From QZKY01 sp964488675 (GTDB taxonomy: Bacteria; Pseudomonadota; Gammaproteobacteria; Burkholderiales; Burkholderiaceae_D), in contig CAZAWA010000079.1 of NCBI GenBank assembly GCA_964488675.1, positions 1-10,042 on the forward strand: 10,042 bases of DNA, given 5' to 3'. The position numbers and the translations under genes were made by a program. Of the stretch, positions 1-6,376 are shown piece after piece. The notes under the pieces are model-generated. The model saw nothing but the letters and a program-made list of their open reading frames with translations, ran no database searches and had not been told where the DNA came from. Each line of letters starts with the position of its first letter. The stretch's first letter is position 1.

Positions 1-1
1 C

Positions 2-1132
2 CTGCGCGAGCAGTTCGGCAATCCGGCATCCCGCAGCCACGCGTATGGCTGGGAGGCGGAAAAGGCGGTCGAGGAGGCGCGCGGCCATGTGGCAGCGCTG
101 ATTAACGCGGATCCGCGCGAAATCGTCTGGACTTCCGGCGCGACCGAAAGCAACAATCTGGCGATCAAGGGCGCTGCCCACTTTTACCGGAAGAAGGGCA
201 AGCACATCATCACGGTCAAGACTGAACACAAGGCGGTGCTGGATACGGTGCGCGAACTGGAGCGCGAGGGCTTCGAGGCAACTTACCTTGACCCGCAGCC
301 GAACGGCCTGATCACGATTGAACAGCTGGAGCAATCGATTCGCCCGGACACGATTCTGGTGTCCGTCATGCTGGTCAACAACGAAATCGGCGTGATCCAG
401 CCGATCGACGAAATCGGAGAACTGTGCCGCAAGAGGGGCATTATTTTCCATTGCGATGCGGCGCAGGCAACGGGCAAGATGGAAATCGACCTGCAGAAAA
501 CCAAGTGTGATCTGATGACCTTTACCGCCCACAAGACTTACGGGCCCAAGGGCATCGGCGCGCTGTATGTGCGGCGCAAGCCCCGCGTGCGTCTGGAAGC
601 GCAGATGCACGGCGGCGGCCATGAGCGCGGCATGCGTTCCGGCACGCTGCCGACGCACCAGATCGTCGGCATGGGCGAGGCATTCCGGATTGCCCAGCTG
701 GAAATGGCTGCTGAGAACGAGCGCGTGCGCATGTTGCGCGACCGTCTGCTGAGCGGTTTGCAGACCATGGAAGAAGTGCATATCAACGGCGACATGGCAC
801 AGCGCGTGCCGCACAACCTCAACCTCAGTTTCAATTTTGTCGAAGGCGAGTCGCTGATCATGGCGATCAAGGATGTGGCGGTTTCCAGCGGTTCTGCCTG
901 CACTTCGGCCAGTCTGGAGCCATCCTTCGTGCTGCGCGCGCTGGGTCGCAGCGACGAACTGGCGCATAGCTCCATCCGCTTTACCATCGGCCGTTTTACT
1001 ACTGAGGAAGAAATCGATTTCACGGTCAACCTGTTCAAGGAAAAAGTTGCCAAGCTGCGCGAAATGTCGCCGCTGTGGGAAATGTACAAGGACGGTGTGG
1101 ATATGTCCAAGATCGAATGGGCTTCGCACTGA
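2..1132 (+). CDS. iscS: Cysteine desulfurase IscS, 5'-truncated by window edge
   Basis: IscS is a PLP enzyme that converts L-cysteine to alanine and passes the sulfane sulfur to IscU and other acceptors (tRNA thiolation, cofactor synthesis). The frame is open from base 2 to a TGA at 1130-1132, giving 376 residues. Compared with the 404-residue E. coli protein about 28 N-terminal residues lie outside the window. With that offset the PLP lysine (TAHKTYGPKG, codon 533-535) falls at Lys206 and the mobile-loop catalytic cysteine (SSGSACTSAS, codon 899-901) at Cys328, exactly the E. coli numbers. The C-terminal tail (SPLWEMYKDGVDMSKIEW) is the typical IscS tail that contacts IscU. The GTG at 89 is an internal Val codon, not a start. 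It is the first visible gene of the ISC operon. iscR, usual upstream, would lie outside the window. Confidence 0.97.
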   Translation: MREQFGNPASRSHAYGWEAEKAVEEARGHVAALINADPREIVWTSGATESNNLAIKGAAHFYRKKGKHIITVKTEHKAVLDTVRELEREGFEATYLDPQPNGLITIEQLEQSIRPDTILVSVMLVNNEIGVIQPIDEIGELCRKRGIIFHCDAAQATGKMEIDLQKTKCDLMTFTAHKTYGPKGIGALYVRRKPRVRLEAQMHGGGHERGMRSGTLPTHQIVGMGEAFRIAQLEMAAENERVRMLRDRLLSGLQTMEEVHINGDMAQRVPHNLNLSFNFVEGESLIMAIKDVAVSSGSACTSASLEPSFVLRALGRSDELAHSSIRFTIGRFTTEEEIDFTVNLFKEKVAKLREMSPLWEMYKDGVDMSKIEWASH

Positions 1133-1234
1133 TTCCATTTACGGGTCGCTCGTGGCATTGTCGACTTCGTCTTGCCGTACAAGTTGTACTGTCTGTGGCT
1201 CGTCCTCGTGCCACAAACGATCGGGAAATGGAAT
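1132..1234 (+). repeat. Long imperfect hairpin in the iscS-iscU spacer
   Basis: Bases 1132-1160 and 1206-1234 are inverted relative to each other in one register without bulges. Of 29 opposed positions 24 pair (21 Watson-Crick, 3 G-U), including a perfect 9-bp base (ATTCCATTT/AAATGGAAT) and a perfect 6-bp inner block (GTGGCA/TGCCAC). The first base of the left arm is the last base of the iscS stop codon. The 45-nt apical part contains the smaller dyad GTACAA-G-TTGTAC at 1177-1189. No U-run follows, so it does not look like a simple terminator. An RNA processing or stability element that separates iscS from iscUA expression is an inference. Confidence 0.6.
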
Positions 1235-1260
1235 AGATAATAAATTTAAGGAGCAACAAG

Positions 1261-1662
1261 ATGTCTTACTCTGACAAATTACTGGAACACTACGAGAATC
1301 CGCGCAATGTCGGGTCTTTCGACAAGGGCGATGAAACCATCGGAACCGGCATGGTGGGCGCACCGGCGTGCGGCGATGTGATGAAGTTGCAGATCAAGGT
1401 CGGCTCGGGTGGCCTGATTGAAGACGCGCGCTTCAAGACCTACGGTTGCGGTTCGGCGATTGCATCCAGCTCGCTGGTGACTGAATGGGTCAAAGGCAAG
1501 ACGCTCGAACAGGCGCTCGAGATCAAGAATACCGACATAGCCGAAGAGCTGGCGCTGCCACCGGTCAAGATCCATTGTTCGATTCTGGCAGAAGATGCGA
1601 TCAAGGCGGCGGTGAAGGATTACCGGGATCGGCATCCCGCTGCGGCAACTGAAAGAGCATAA
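1261..1662 (+). CDS. iscU: Iron-sulfur cluster assembly scaffold IscU
   Basis: IscU is the scaffold on which [2Fe-2S] clusters are built from IscS-derived sulfur and iron before HscA/HscB-driven transfer. The 133-residue protein has every hallmark in its canonical position: Cys37 and Asp39 (PACGD), Cys63 (YGCGSA), His105 and Cys106 (IHCS). The LPPVK motif recognised by HscA is at residues 99-103. A strong ribosome binding site, AAGGAG at 1248-1253, lies 7 nt before the ATG. It follows iscS after 128 bp and is separated from iscA by 12 bp. Asp39 rather than Ala is the normal residue that keeps clusters labile. Length is slightly above the 128 residues of E. coli because of a short Ala-rich C-terminal tail. 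Confidence 0.98.
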   Translation: MSYSDKLLEHYENPRNVGSFDKGDETIGTGMVGAPACGDVMKLQIKVGSGGLIEDARFKTYGCGSAIASSSLVTEWVKGKTLEQALEIKNTDIAEELALPPVKIHCSILAEDAIKAAVKDYRDRHPAAATERA

Positions 1663-1674
1663 GGAGCGAGAATC

Positions 1675-1998
1675 ATGGCAGTGACATTGACTGAAAAGGC
1701 GGCGACACACATCAGCCGTTTTATTGAGCGGCGCGGCAAGGGGATTGGCTTGCGCTTTGGCGTGCGTACCACCGGCTGTTCCGGCATGGCATACAAGCTG
1801 GAATATGTGGACGCGCCCGATCCGGATGATCAGGTTTTCATATCGCATGGGGTCAAGGTGTTTGTCGATCCCAAAAGCCTGCCCTATATTGACGGCACCG
1901 AACTCGACTATGCCAGAGAGGGACTGAACGAGGGCTTCAAGTTCTTCAACCCGAATGTGAAAGATGCGTGCGGCTGTGGAGATAGCTTCAAGGTCTGA
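1675..1998 (+). CDS. iscA: A-type iron-sulfur carrier IscA
   Basis: IscA is an A-type carrier that takes clusters from IscU to apo-targets, mainly for [4Fe-4S] maturation under aerobic conditions. The protein has 107 residues, the same as in E. coli, and the three ligand cysteines lie in the expected places: Cys35 (TTGCSGM) and Cys99/Cys101 (ACGCGDSF) near the C-terminus. The ribosome binding site AAGGAG begins at 1661 and overlaps the iscU stop codon, suggesting coupled translation. The MAVTLTEKAA start is the family norm. hscB follows after 21 bp. Confidence 0.97.
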   Translation: MAVTLTEKAATHISRFIERRGKGIGLRFGVRTTGCSGMAYKLEYVDAPDPDDQVFISHGVKVFVDPKSLPYIDGTELDYAREGLNEGFKFFNPNVKDACGCGDSFKV

Positions 1999-2019
1999 CG
2001 GTGCCGAACAAGCCCCCAA

Positions 2020-2535
2020 ATGCAAAACCATTTTGATCTCTTTCAGTTGCCGCACAGATTCGCGCTCGATGGCGCGGTTCTGGATGCGGCTTACCGCGAG
2101 GTGCAGGGGCGGGTGCATCCGGATCGTTTTGTGCAGGCGGGGGACATGGAAAAACGCGTCGCAATGCAGTGGGCCACGCAGACAAACGAGGCATACCAGA
2201 CGCTGAAGAACCCGTTGAAGCGCGCAGCGTATCTGTGTGAGCTGAACGGAGCCGATCTGAAATCGGAGTCGAACACCGCGATGCCTTCTGCTTTCCTGAT
2301 TCAGCAGATGGAATGGCGCGAAGCGCTGCAGGAGGCGCGTGCCGAAAGGAACCGAACGGCACTGGAAGCACTGGACAAGGAATGGCGTAGTGCGCGCCAA
2401 GCGCATATGAAGCAGATAGAAGCGAGACTGGACGCGCAAGATTATGCGCTCGCCTCGCAGAGTGTGCGGGAGTGGATGTTCTTCGAAAAATTCGGGGAAG
2501 ATCTGCGAGCCGCTTTTGATGCAATGGAAAATTAA
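2020..2535 (+). CDS. hscB: Fe-S co-chaperone HscB (J-domain protein)
   Basis: HscB is the J-protein that delivers IscU to HscA and stimulates its ATPase. The protein has 171 residues, as in E. coli. The J-domain spans roughly residues 1-75 with the HPD signature at 33-35 (GRVHPDRF) followed by the helix with NEAYQTLKNPLKRAAYL. The C-terminal part (about 90-171) is the helical bundle that binds IscU. There are no N-terminal zinc cysteines of the kind seen in eukaryotic HSC20. The ATG at 2020 fits the family start (MQNHFDLFQLP), but no convincing Shine-Dalgarno precedes it (CCGAACAAGCCCCCAA), unlike the neighbours, so translation may rely on coupling from iscA. hscA starts one base after its stop codon. 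Confidence 0.96.
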   Translation: MQNHFDLFQLPHRFALDGAVLDAAYREVQGRVHPDRFVQAGDMEKRVAMQWATQTNEAYQTLKNPLKRAAYLCELNGADLKSESNTAMPSAFLIQQMEWREALQEARAERNRTALEALDKEWRSARQAHMKQIEARLDAQDYALASQSVREWMFFEKFGEDLRAAFDAMEN

Positions 2536-2536
2536 G

Positions 2537-4402
2537 ATGTCCCTTCTCCAAATCGCAGAACCAGGCCTGTCCACCTTGCCACACCAGCGCAGGCTGGCGG
2601 TAGGCATCGATCTTGGCACGACCAACTCGCTGGTGGCAACCGTTCGCCACGGCATCCCCGAGGTGTTGAACGACGAGCAGGGGCGGCCGCTGCTTCCGTC
2701 GATTGTTCGTTACTTTCCGGACGGGACGGCAAAAATTGGTTACGAGGCTTTCGCGGCGCAGACGATCGATGCGCGAAACACGATTGTTTCGGTCAAACGA
2801 TTCATGGGGCGCGGACTGAAGGATATTCCGCATATTGAAAGCATGCCGTATCAATTTGTCGATGCGCCCGGCATGATCCAGTTGAAAACGGCAGCCGGCG
2901 TAAAAAGCCCGGTTGAGGTGTCGGCGGAAATACTGGCGACTCTGCGGCAGCGTGCCGAGGATGCGCTCGGTGACGAACTGGTTGGTGCGGTGATTACCGT
3001 GCCAGCATATTTTGATGACGCACAGCGTCAGGCAACCAAGGATGCAGCCAAACTCGCGGGGCTGAATGTGATGCGTCTCCTGAGCGAGCCGACGGCGGCG
3101 GCCATTGCCTACGGACTCGACAATGCGGCAGAGGGGATTTACGCGGTATACGACCTCGGTGGCGGCACCTTCGACATTTCCATTCTGAGACTGACCAAGG
3201 GCGTGTTCGAAGTGCTGGCGACCGGCGGCGACTCTGCGCTGGGCGGGGATGATTTCGATCACCGCCTGTTTTGCTGGGTCGTTGAACAGGCGAGCTTGCC
3301 GCCGCTGGGCCGGAAGGACTCGCGTTCCCTGATGGTGAAAGCGCGCGCAGCGAAGGAACTGTTGTCGACCAATTCCAAGGCGCGCATTGATGCGACGCTG
3401 GAGTCAGGGCTGGAAGTCAGGATGGCCGTTACAGAAAGGGAGTTTTCGTCGATGACGCACCATCTGGTGTGTCGCACGACAAATTTGATCAAGAAGGCAT
3501 TGCGCGATGCAGAGCTGGAAGTTGAGGATGTAAAGGGCGTCGTACTGGTGGGTGGCGCGACGCGCATGCCCCATGTTCGCAAGGCTGTGCGCGAACTGTT
3601 TAATGTGACGCCCCACGCGAAGATCGATCCGGAAAAAGTGGTCGCGATAGGCGCAGCGATGCAGGCTAATCTGCTTGCCGGCAACCAGCTGGAGGGCGAC
3701 GACTGGCTGTTGCTTGACGTGATACCGCTGTCGCTGGGAATCGAGACCATGGGCGGGCTGGTCGAGCGTATCATTCCACGAAATTCGACCATTCCCTGCG
3801 CACGGGCGCAGGAGTTCACGACCTTCAAGGATGGCCAGACCGCGCTGGCGGTGCATGTTTTGCAGGGCGAGCGCGATCTGGTTGACGATTGCCGATCGCT
3901 GGCACGCTTCGAATTGCGCGGCATCCCGCCGATGGCTGCCGGAGCGGCGCGCATTCGCATTTCCTATCAGATCGATGCTGATGGTTTGCTGTCGGTTTCT
4001 GCGCGGGAAATGCGCTCAGGCGTCGAAGCATCGATTGCTGTCAAGCCGTCCTATGGACTCTCTGACGAGCAGGTTGCGCGCATGCTGCTGGATTCGGTTC
4101 AACTGGCCGATTACGACAAACAGCAAAGAGCCTTGCGCGAAGAACAGGTAGAGGCCGAGCGCACTCTGCATGCGACCGAGATGGCGCTGAAGGCAGACAG
4201 CGAGTTACTGCTTGCCGGAGAGCGCGCCGTGATTGCGGAGTTGATGCAGAAGGTGCGGCAGCAGATGCAGGCCACCGATCATCAGGCGATTCGGGCTGCG
4301 GTCGAGGCCTTGTCGCATGGCACCGAGGAATTTGCCGCTCGCCGGATGGATCGTAGCGTGAAAAGCGCGCTGGCTGGCAAGAAGCTGGACGAGTTTGCAT
4401 AA
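2537..4402 (+). CDS. hscA: Fe-S chaperone HscA (specialised Hsp70)
   Basis: HscA is an ATP-dependent Hsp70 that binds the LPPVK motif of IscU and drives cluster release. The protein has 621 residues against 616 in E. coli. The frame is open further upstream into hscB, but the ATG at 2537, one base after the hscB TAA, gives the family N-terminus (MSLLQIAEPG). The nucleotide-binding domain shows the phosphate-1 loop GIDLGTTNS at 23-31, the phosphate-2 loop DLGGGTFD at 206-213 and a later VGGATRMP segment. The interdomain linker is LLLDV near 391-395, followed by the substrate-binding beta domain (VIPLSLGIETMGG) and a helical lid to the end (KKLDEFA). Translation is probably coupled to hscB. Confidence 0.97.
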   Translation: MSLLQIAEPGLSTLPHQRRLAVGIDLGTTNSLVATVRHGIPEVLNDEQGRPLLPSIVRYFPDGTAKIGYEAFAAQTIDARNTIVSVKRFMGRGLKDIPHIESMPYQFVDAPGMIQLKTAAGVKSPVEVSAEILATLRQRAEDALGDELVGAVITVPAYFDDAQRQATKDAAKLAGLNVMRLLSEPTAAAIAYGLDNAAEGIYAVYDLGGGTFDISILRLTKGVFEVLATGGDSALGGDDFDHRLFCWVVEQASLPPLGRKDSRSLMVKARAAKELLSTNSKARIDATLESGLEVRMAVTEREFSSMTHHLVCRTTNLIKKALRDAELEVEDVKGVVLVGGATRMPHVRKAVRELFNVTPHAKIDPEKVVAIGAAMQANLLAGNQLEGDDWLLLDVIPLSLGIETMGGLVERIIPRNSTIPCARAQEFTTFKDGQTALAVHVLQGERDLVDDCRSLARFELRGIPPMAAGAARIRISYQIDADGLLSVSAREMRSGVEASIAVKPSYGLSDEQVARMLLDSVQLADYDKQQRALREEQVEAERTLHATEMALKADSELLLAGERAVIAELMQKVRQQMQATDHQAIRAAVEALSHGTEEFAARRMDRSVKSALAGKKLDEFA

Positions 4403-4411
4403 GGAATAATC

Positions 4412-4753
4412 ATGCCCCAGATCGTCGTTCTTCCTCATGCAACACTTTGCCCGGATGGCGCAGTCATCGAGGCGAAGCAGGGCCAGACTTTATGTGATGC
4501 CTTGCTCGAAAATGACATTGAGATTGAACATGCGTGCGAGAAATCCTGTGCCTGCACCACCTGCCATGTCATTGTGCGGGAGGGCTTTCTGTCTTTGGAG
4601 GAGCCGAGCGAGCGCGAGGAAGACTTGCTCGACCGCGCCTGGGGACTCGAGCCGGAGTCGCGCCTGTCCTGCCAGGTGGCTTTGGGCGAAACCGATCTGG
4701 TGGTCGAAATCCCTCGTTACACCATCAATCATGCCAGCGAGGGCAAAAAATGA
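4412..4753 (+). CDS. fdx: ISC-type [2Fe-2S] ferredoxin Fdx
   Basis: This adrenodoxin-like ferredoxin supplies electrons for cluster assembly on IscU. The protein has 113 residues. The cluster ligands Cys42, Cys48, Cys51 and Cys87 fall at the E. coli Fdx positions, with the ISC-specific extra Cys46 (ACEKSCACTTCH). The C-terminal region has the PRYTINHASE segment typical of ISC ferredoxins. The ribosome binding site AAGGA at 4401-4405 lies 6 nt upstream and overlaps the hscA stop codon. The gene ends in an ATGA overlap with iscX. Confidence 0.97.
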   Translation: MPQIVVLPHATLCPDGAVIEAKQGQTLCDALLENDIEIEHACEKSCACTTCHVIVREGFLSLEEPSEREEDLLDRAWGLEPESRLSCQVALGETDLVVEIPRYTINHASEGKK

Positions 4754-4947
4754 AATGGACCGACACCCAGCGTATCGCCGAGGCGCTGTACGACAAGTTT
4801 CCGGACATTGACCCGCTCGCGGTTCGCTTCACGGATTTGCACAAGTGGGTGGGTGAACTGGACGGATTCGATGATGCGCCGGAGCGCTCGGGCGAAAAGA
4901 TTCTGGAAGCGATTCAAATGGCCTGGATAGACGAAGCGAGAGCCTGA
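4750..4947 (+). CDS. iscX: Fe-S assembly protein IscX (YfhJ family)
   Basis: IscX is a small acidic protein that binds IscS and iron and modulates desulfurase activity; its exact role (iron donor or regulator) is debated. The product has 65 residues, close to the 66 of E. coli. Family motifs are obvious: KWTDTQRIAEALYDKFPDI at the start, VRFTDLHKWV in the middle, and EKILEAIQMAWIDEA at the end. The frame is open further upstream, but the ATG at 4750 overlapping the fdx TGA (ATGA) gives the family N-terminus. It is the last gene of the ISC operon and is followed by a convergent gap. Confidence 0.95.
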   Translation: MKWTDTQRIAEALYDKFPDIDPLAVRFTDLHKWVGELDGFDDAPERSGEKILEAIQMAWIDEARA

Positions 4948-5122
4948 AACATCATACTCCCACCGAGTAAAATTTATCCGGCGCTTGCGGAATGGATAAT
5001 AGCCCGGTTTGAGCGCATACTCCCAGACAATTTGCATTTTCACAGCATAAATTTGCCTATATTTTGTGCAAATTCGCCGCTTGCAGAGTGAAAATCGGTG
5101 TCAATCGGCGTTTGGGAGCAAA
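4948..5122. other. Convergent iscX/smpB spacer with short repeats
   Basis: This gap separates two genes that converge, so it should hold transcript ends rather than promoters. No gene is seen. A 10-bp direct repeat CATACTCCCA occurs at 4953-4962 and 5016-5025. The 7-mer AATTTGC occurs at 5029-5035 and 5050-5056, 21 bp apart, and its inverse GCAAATT is at 5068-5074, so 5050-5074 could form a weak A/T-rich stem-loop. No strong rho-independent terminator for the isc operon is evident. Confidence 0.4.
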
Positions 5123-5145
5123 ATAATAACGCGTCGCGTTATTAT
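5123..5145 (-). terminator. Stem-loop overlapping the smpB stop codon, probable terminator
   Basis: A perfect 11-bp dyad (ATAATAACGCG-T-CGCGTTATTAT) includes the smpB TAA. As RNA it can form a 10-bp stem with a 3-nt loop. On the minus strand it runs directly into ATTATTTTG, a short U-rich tract, as expected for a weak intrinsic terminator of smpB. On the plus strand the following bases (CTCCGCC) are not U-rich, so it is unlikely to end the isc transcript in the same way. Confidence 0.5.
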
Positions 5146-5591
5146 CTCCGCCGCTGTTTCATCAGCTTCTGCTGCTCCCGTTGCCAGTCGCGTTCTTTCT
5201 CGGAATCGCGCTTGTCGTACTGCTTCTTGCCTTTGGCCAACCCGATTTCGCATTTGATGCGCCCCTTCTTGAAGTGCATGTTGAGCGGCACCAGCGTGAA
5301 GCCGGCGCGCTCGACCTTGCCGATCAACTTGCTGATCTCGCTCGCGTTGAGCAGCAGCTTGCGGGTGCGCACCGGGTCAGGGTGGATGTGAGTCGACGCG
5401 GTCGTCAGCGGGCTGATGTGCGCGCCGAAGAGGAAAATCTCGCCATTGCGTACAATGACATAGGCCTCCTTCAATTGGACGCGCCCGGCGCGAATCGACT
5501 TGACTTCCCAGCCTTCCAGAACAAGGCCGGCTTCGAAGCGCTCTTCGATGAAGTAGTCGTGAAACGCTTTTTTGTTGTCGACAATGCTCAT
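5142..5591 (-). CDS. smpB: SsrA (tmRNA)-binding protein SmpB
   Basis: SmpB binds the tRNA-like domain of tmRNA and delivers it to stalled ribosomes in trans-translation. With the ATG at 5591 the protein has 149 residues and starts MSIVDNKKAFHDYFIEE, a usual betaproteobacterial SmpB start; the frame is open 28 codons further upstream but those codons do not resemble SmpB. Conserved blocks include GWEVKSIRAG (27-36), RNGEIFLFGAHISP (48-61), the RTRKLLL strand (75-81) and the KGKKQYDKR segment (120-128) preceding the basic C-terminal tail that enters the mRNA channel. No clear Shine-Dalgarno precedes the ATG. It is divergent from ratA. Confidence 0.96.
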   Translation of the reverse strand: MSIVDNKKAFHDYFIEERFEAGLVLEGWEVKSIRAGRVQLKEAYVIVRNGEIFLFGAHISPLTTASTHIHPDPVRTRKLLLNASEISKLIGKVERAGFTLVPLNMHFKKGRIKCEIGLAKGKKQYDKRDSEKERDWQREQQKLMKQRRR

Positions 5592-5658
5592 GAGTGGGAA
5601 AATGCTGCTTGCGCGGAAATGAATTAAAGACGCGATTCTATCAAATGGCTGGTATGCA
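5592..5658. promoter_or_regulatory. Divergent smpB/ratA intergenic region
   Basis: This 67-bp spacer must carry the start signals for both smpB (leftwards) and ratA (rightwards) unless promoters lie inside the opposite gene. On the minus strand TAGAAT (complement of 5635-5640) is a reasonable -10 element for smpB, placing a start near 5628, but no good -35 is visible at the right distance. For ratA no convincing hexamer pair is seen, and both genes lack a strong Shine-Dalgarno sequence. Confidence 0.3.
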
Positions 5659-6093
5659 ATGGCATTCGTAAACAAATCGGTATTGCTGGAGTACAGTGCG
5701 GAACAGATGTTTGCGCTGGTGGACGGAATAGAGGATTACCCGAAGTTCCTCCCTTGGTGCAGTGAAGTGGATGTGACCCGTGATGAAAGCAATCAGGAGG
5801 TTGTCGCCAGGCTGACAATCAATTTCAATGGCTTCCGCAAGAGCTTCACGACCCGGAACACCAACACGCGTCCGGAGTCGATTTCCATGTCACTGGTGAG
5901 CGGGCCGTTTTCCAGGCTCGAGGGTGGCTGGACATTCAAGCCTCTGCGGGCAGATGCCTGCAAGGTCGAGCTTAATCTTGAATACGATCTCACTGGCCAT
6001 TTTCTGGAAGCGCTGATTGAGAAGGTGTTTGGCGCGATAGCTGCCAGCATGGTTGACTCTTTCTGCAAACGCGCCAAGGAAGTCTATGGCTGA
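5659..6093 (+). CDS. ratA: RatA family (START/COQ10-like) protein
   Basis: This 144-residue protein belongs to the RatA/COQ10-like branch of the START superfamily (polyketide cyclase/dehydrase fold). In E. coli RatA was described as a toxin that blocks 50S-30S association, while homologues such as COQ10 bind ubiquinone-like lipids, so the physiological role is unsettled. Visible family blocks are YSAEQMFALVDGIEDYPKFL (12-31), the WC pair after it, and the C-terminal helix GAIAASMVDSFCKRAKEVYG. The ATG at 5659 is the only start that fits; nearby upstream ATGs are in other frames. It overlaps rnfH by 8 bp, indicating an operon, and sits head-to-head with smpB, the usual proteobacterial neighbourhood. 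Confidence 0.92.
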   Translation: MAFVNKSVLLEYSAEQMFALVDGIEDYPKFLPWCSEVDVTRDESNQEVVARLTINFNGFRKSFTTRNTNTRPESISMSLVSGPFSRLEGGWTFKPLRADACKVELNLEYDLTGHFLEALIEKVFGAIAASMVDSFCKRAKEVYG

Positions 6094-6376
6094 TGCGATT
6101 CGCGTTCAGGTGTGTTACGCAACACCCAGGGAGCAGGCGCTGCGCGATTTGACTGTCGCCGTCGGCGCGACACTGCGGCAGGCGATCGAGCAGAGCGGGA
6201 TATTGCAGGGTTTTCCCGAAATCGACCTGGCCACAAACCGCGTCGGCATTTTTGGCAAGGTCAAAGCGCTTGATACGGCGCTGCGGGAACATGACCGCAT
6301 TGAAATTTATCGTCCGCTGATTGCGGATGCAAAAGATGCGCGCCGCCGCCGGGCGGCAAAAAAATCGTCAGGCTGA
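6086..6376 (+). CDS. rnfH: RnfH family ubiquitin-like protein
   Basis: RnfH (RatB/UPF0125) is a small beta-grasp protein of uncertain function, named from the rnf electron-transport cluster of Rhodobacter and regularly linked to ratA. The product has 96 residues, the same as E. coli RnfH. Family motifs are NRVGIFG (51-57) and RIEIYRPLIADAK (71-83), followed by a basic tail (RRRRAAKK). The frame is open 11 codons upstream, but the ATG at 6086 is preceded by AAGGAA at 6076-6081 and gives the expected N-terminus, MADAIRVQVCYA. It lies inside the end of ratA (8-bp overlap). Its last 9 bp overlap the 3' end of the convergent mnmH. Confidence 0.93.
   Translation: MADAIRVQVCYATPREQALRDLTVAVGATLRQAIEQSGILQGFPEIDLATNRVGIFGKVKALDTALREHDRIEIYRPLIADAKDARRRRAAKKSSG

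Noticed and set aside
1132..1234. Complete MITE or insertion sequence between iscS and iscU
   Set aside because: Terminal inverted repeats are present, but no target-site duplication flanks them and no second copy is seen in this window. Left as a structural element.
2444..2536. N-terminal extension of HscA into hscB
   Set aside because: The extra 31 codons (MRSPRRVCGSG...) do not match any HscA, while the ATG at 2537 gives the family length and start.
1279..2655. Long open frame of 458 codons on the minus strand across iscU, iscA and hscB
   Set aside because: It is antisense to three certain genes; the composition (many Arg, His, Cys) has no family resemblance, and it has no plausible start signals. 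It is a codon-bias shadow.
1988..3262. Open frame of 424 codons on the minus strand across hscB and hscA
   Set aside because: Same reasoning: antisense to certain genes, low-complexity Arg/Pro/Ala content at its end, no recognisable domain.
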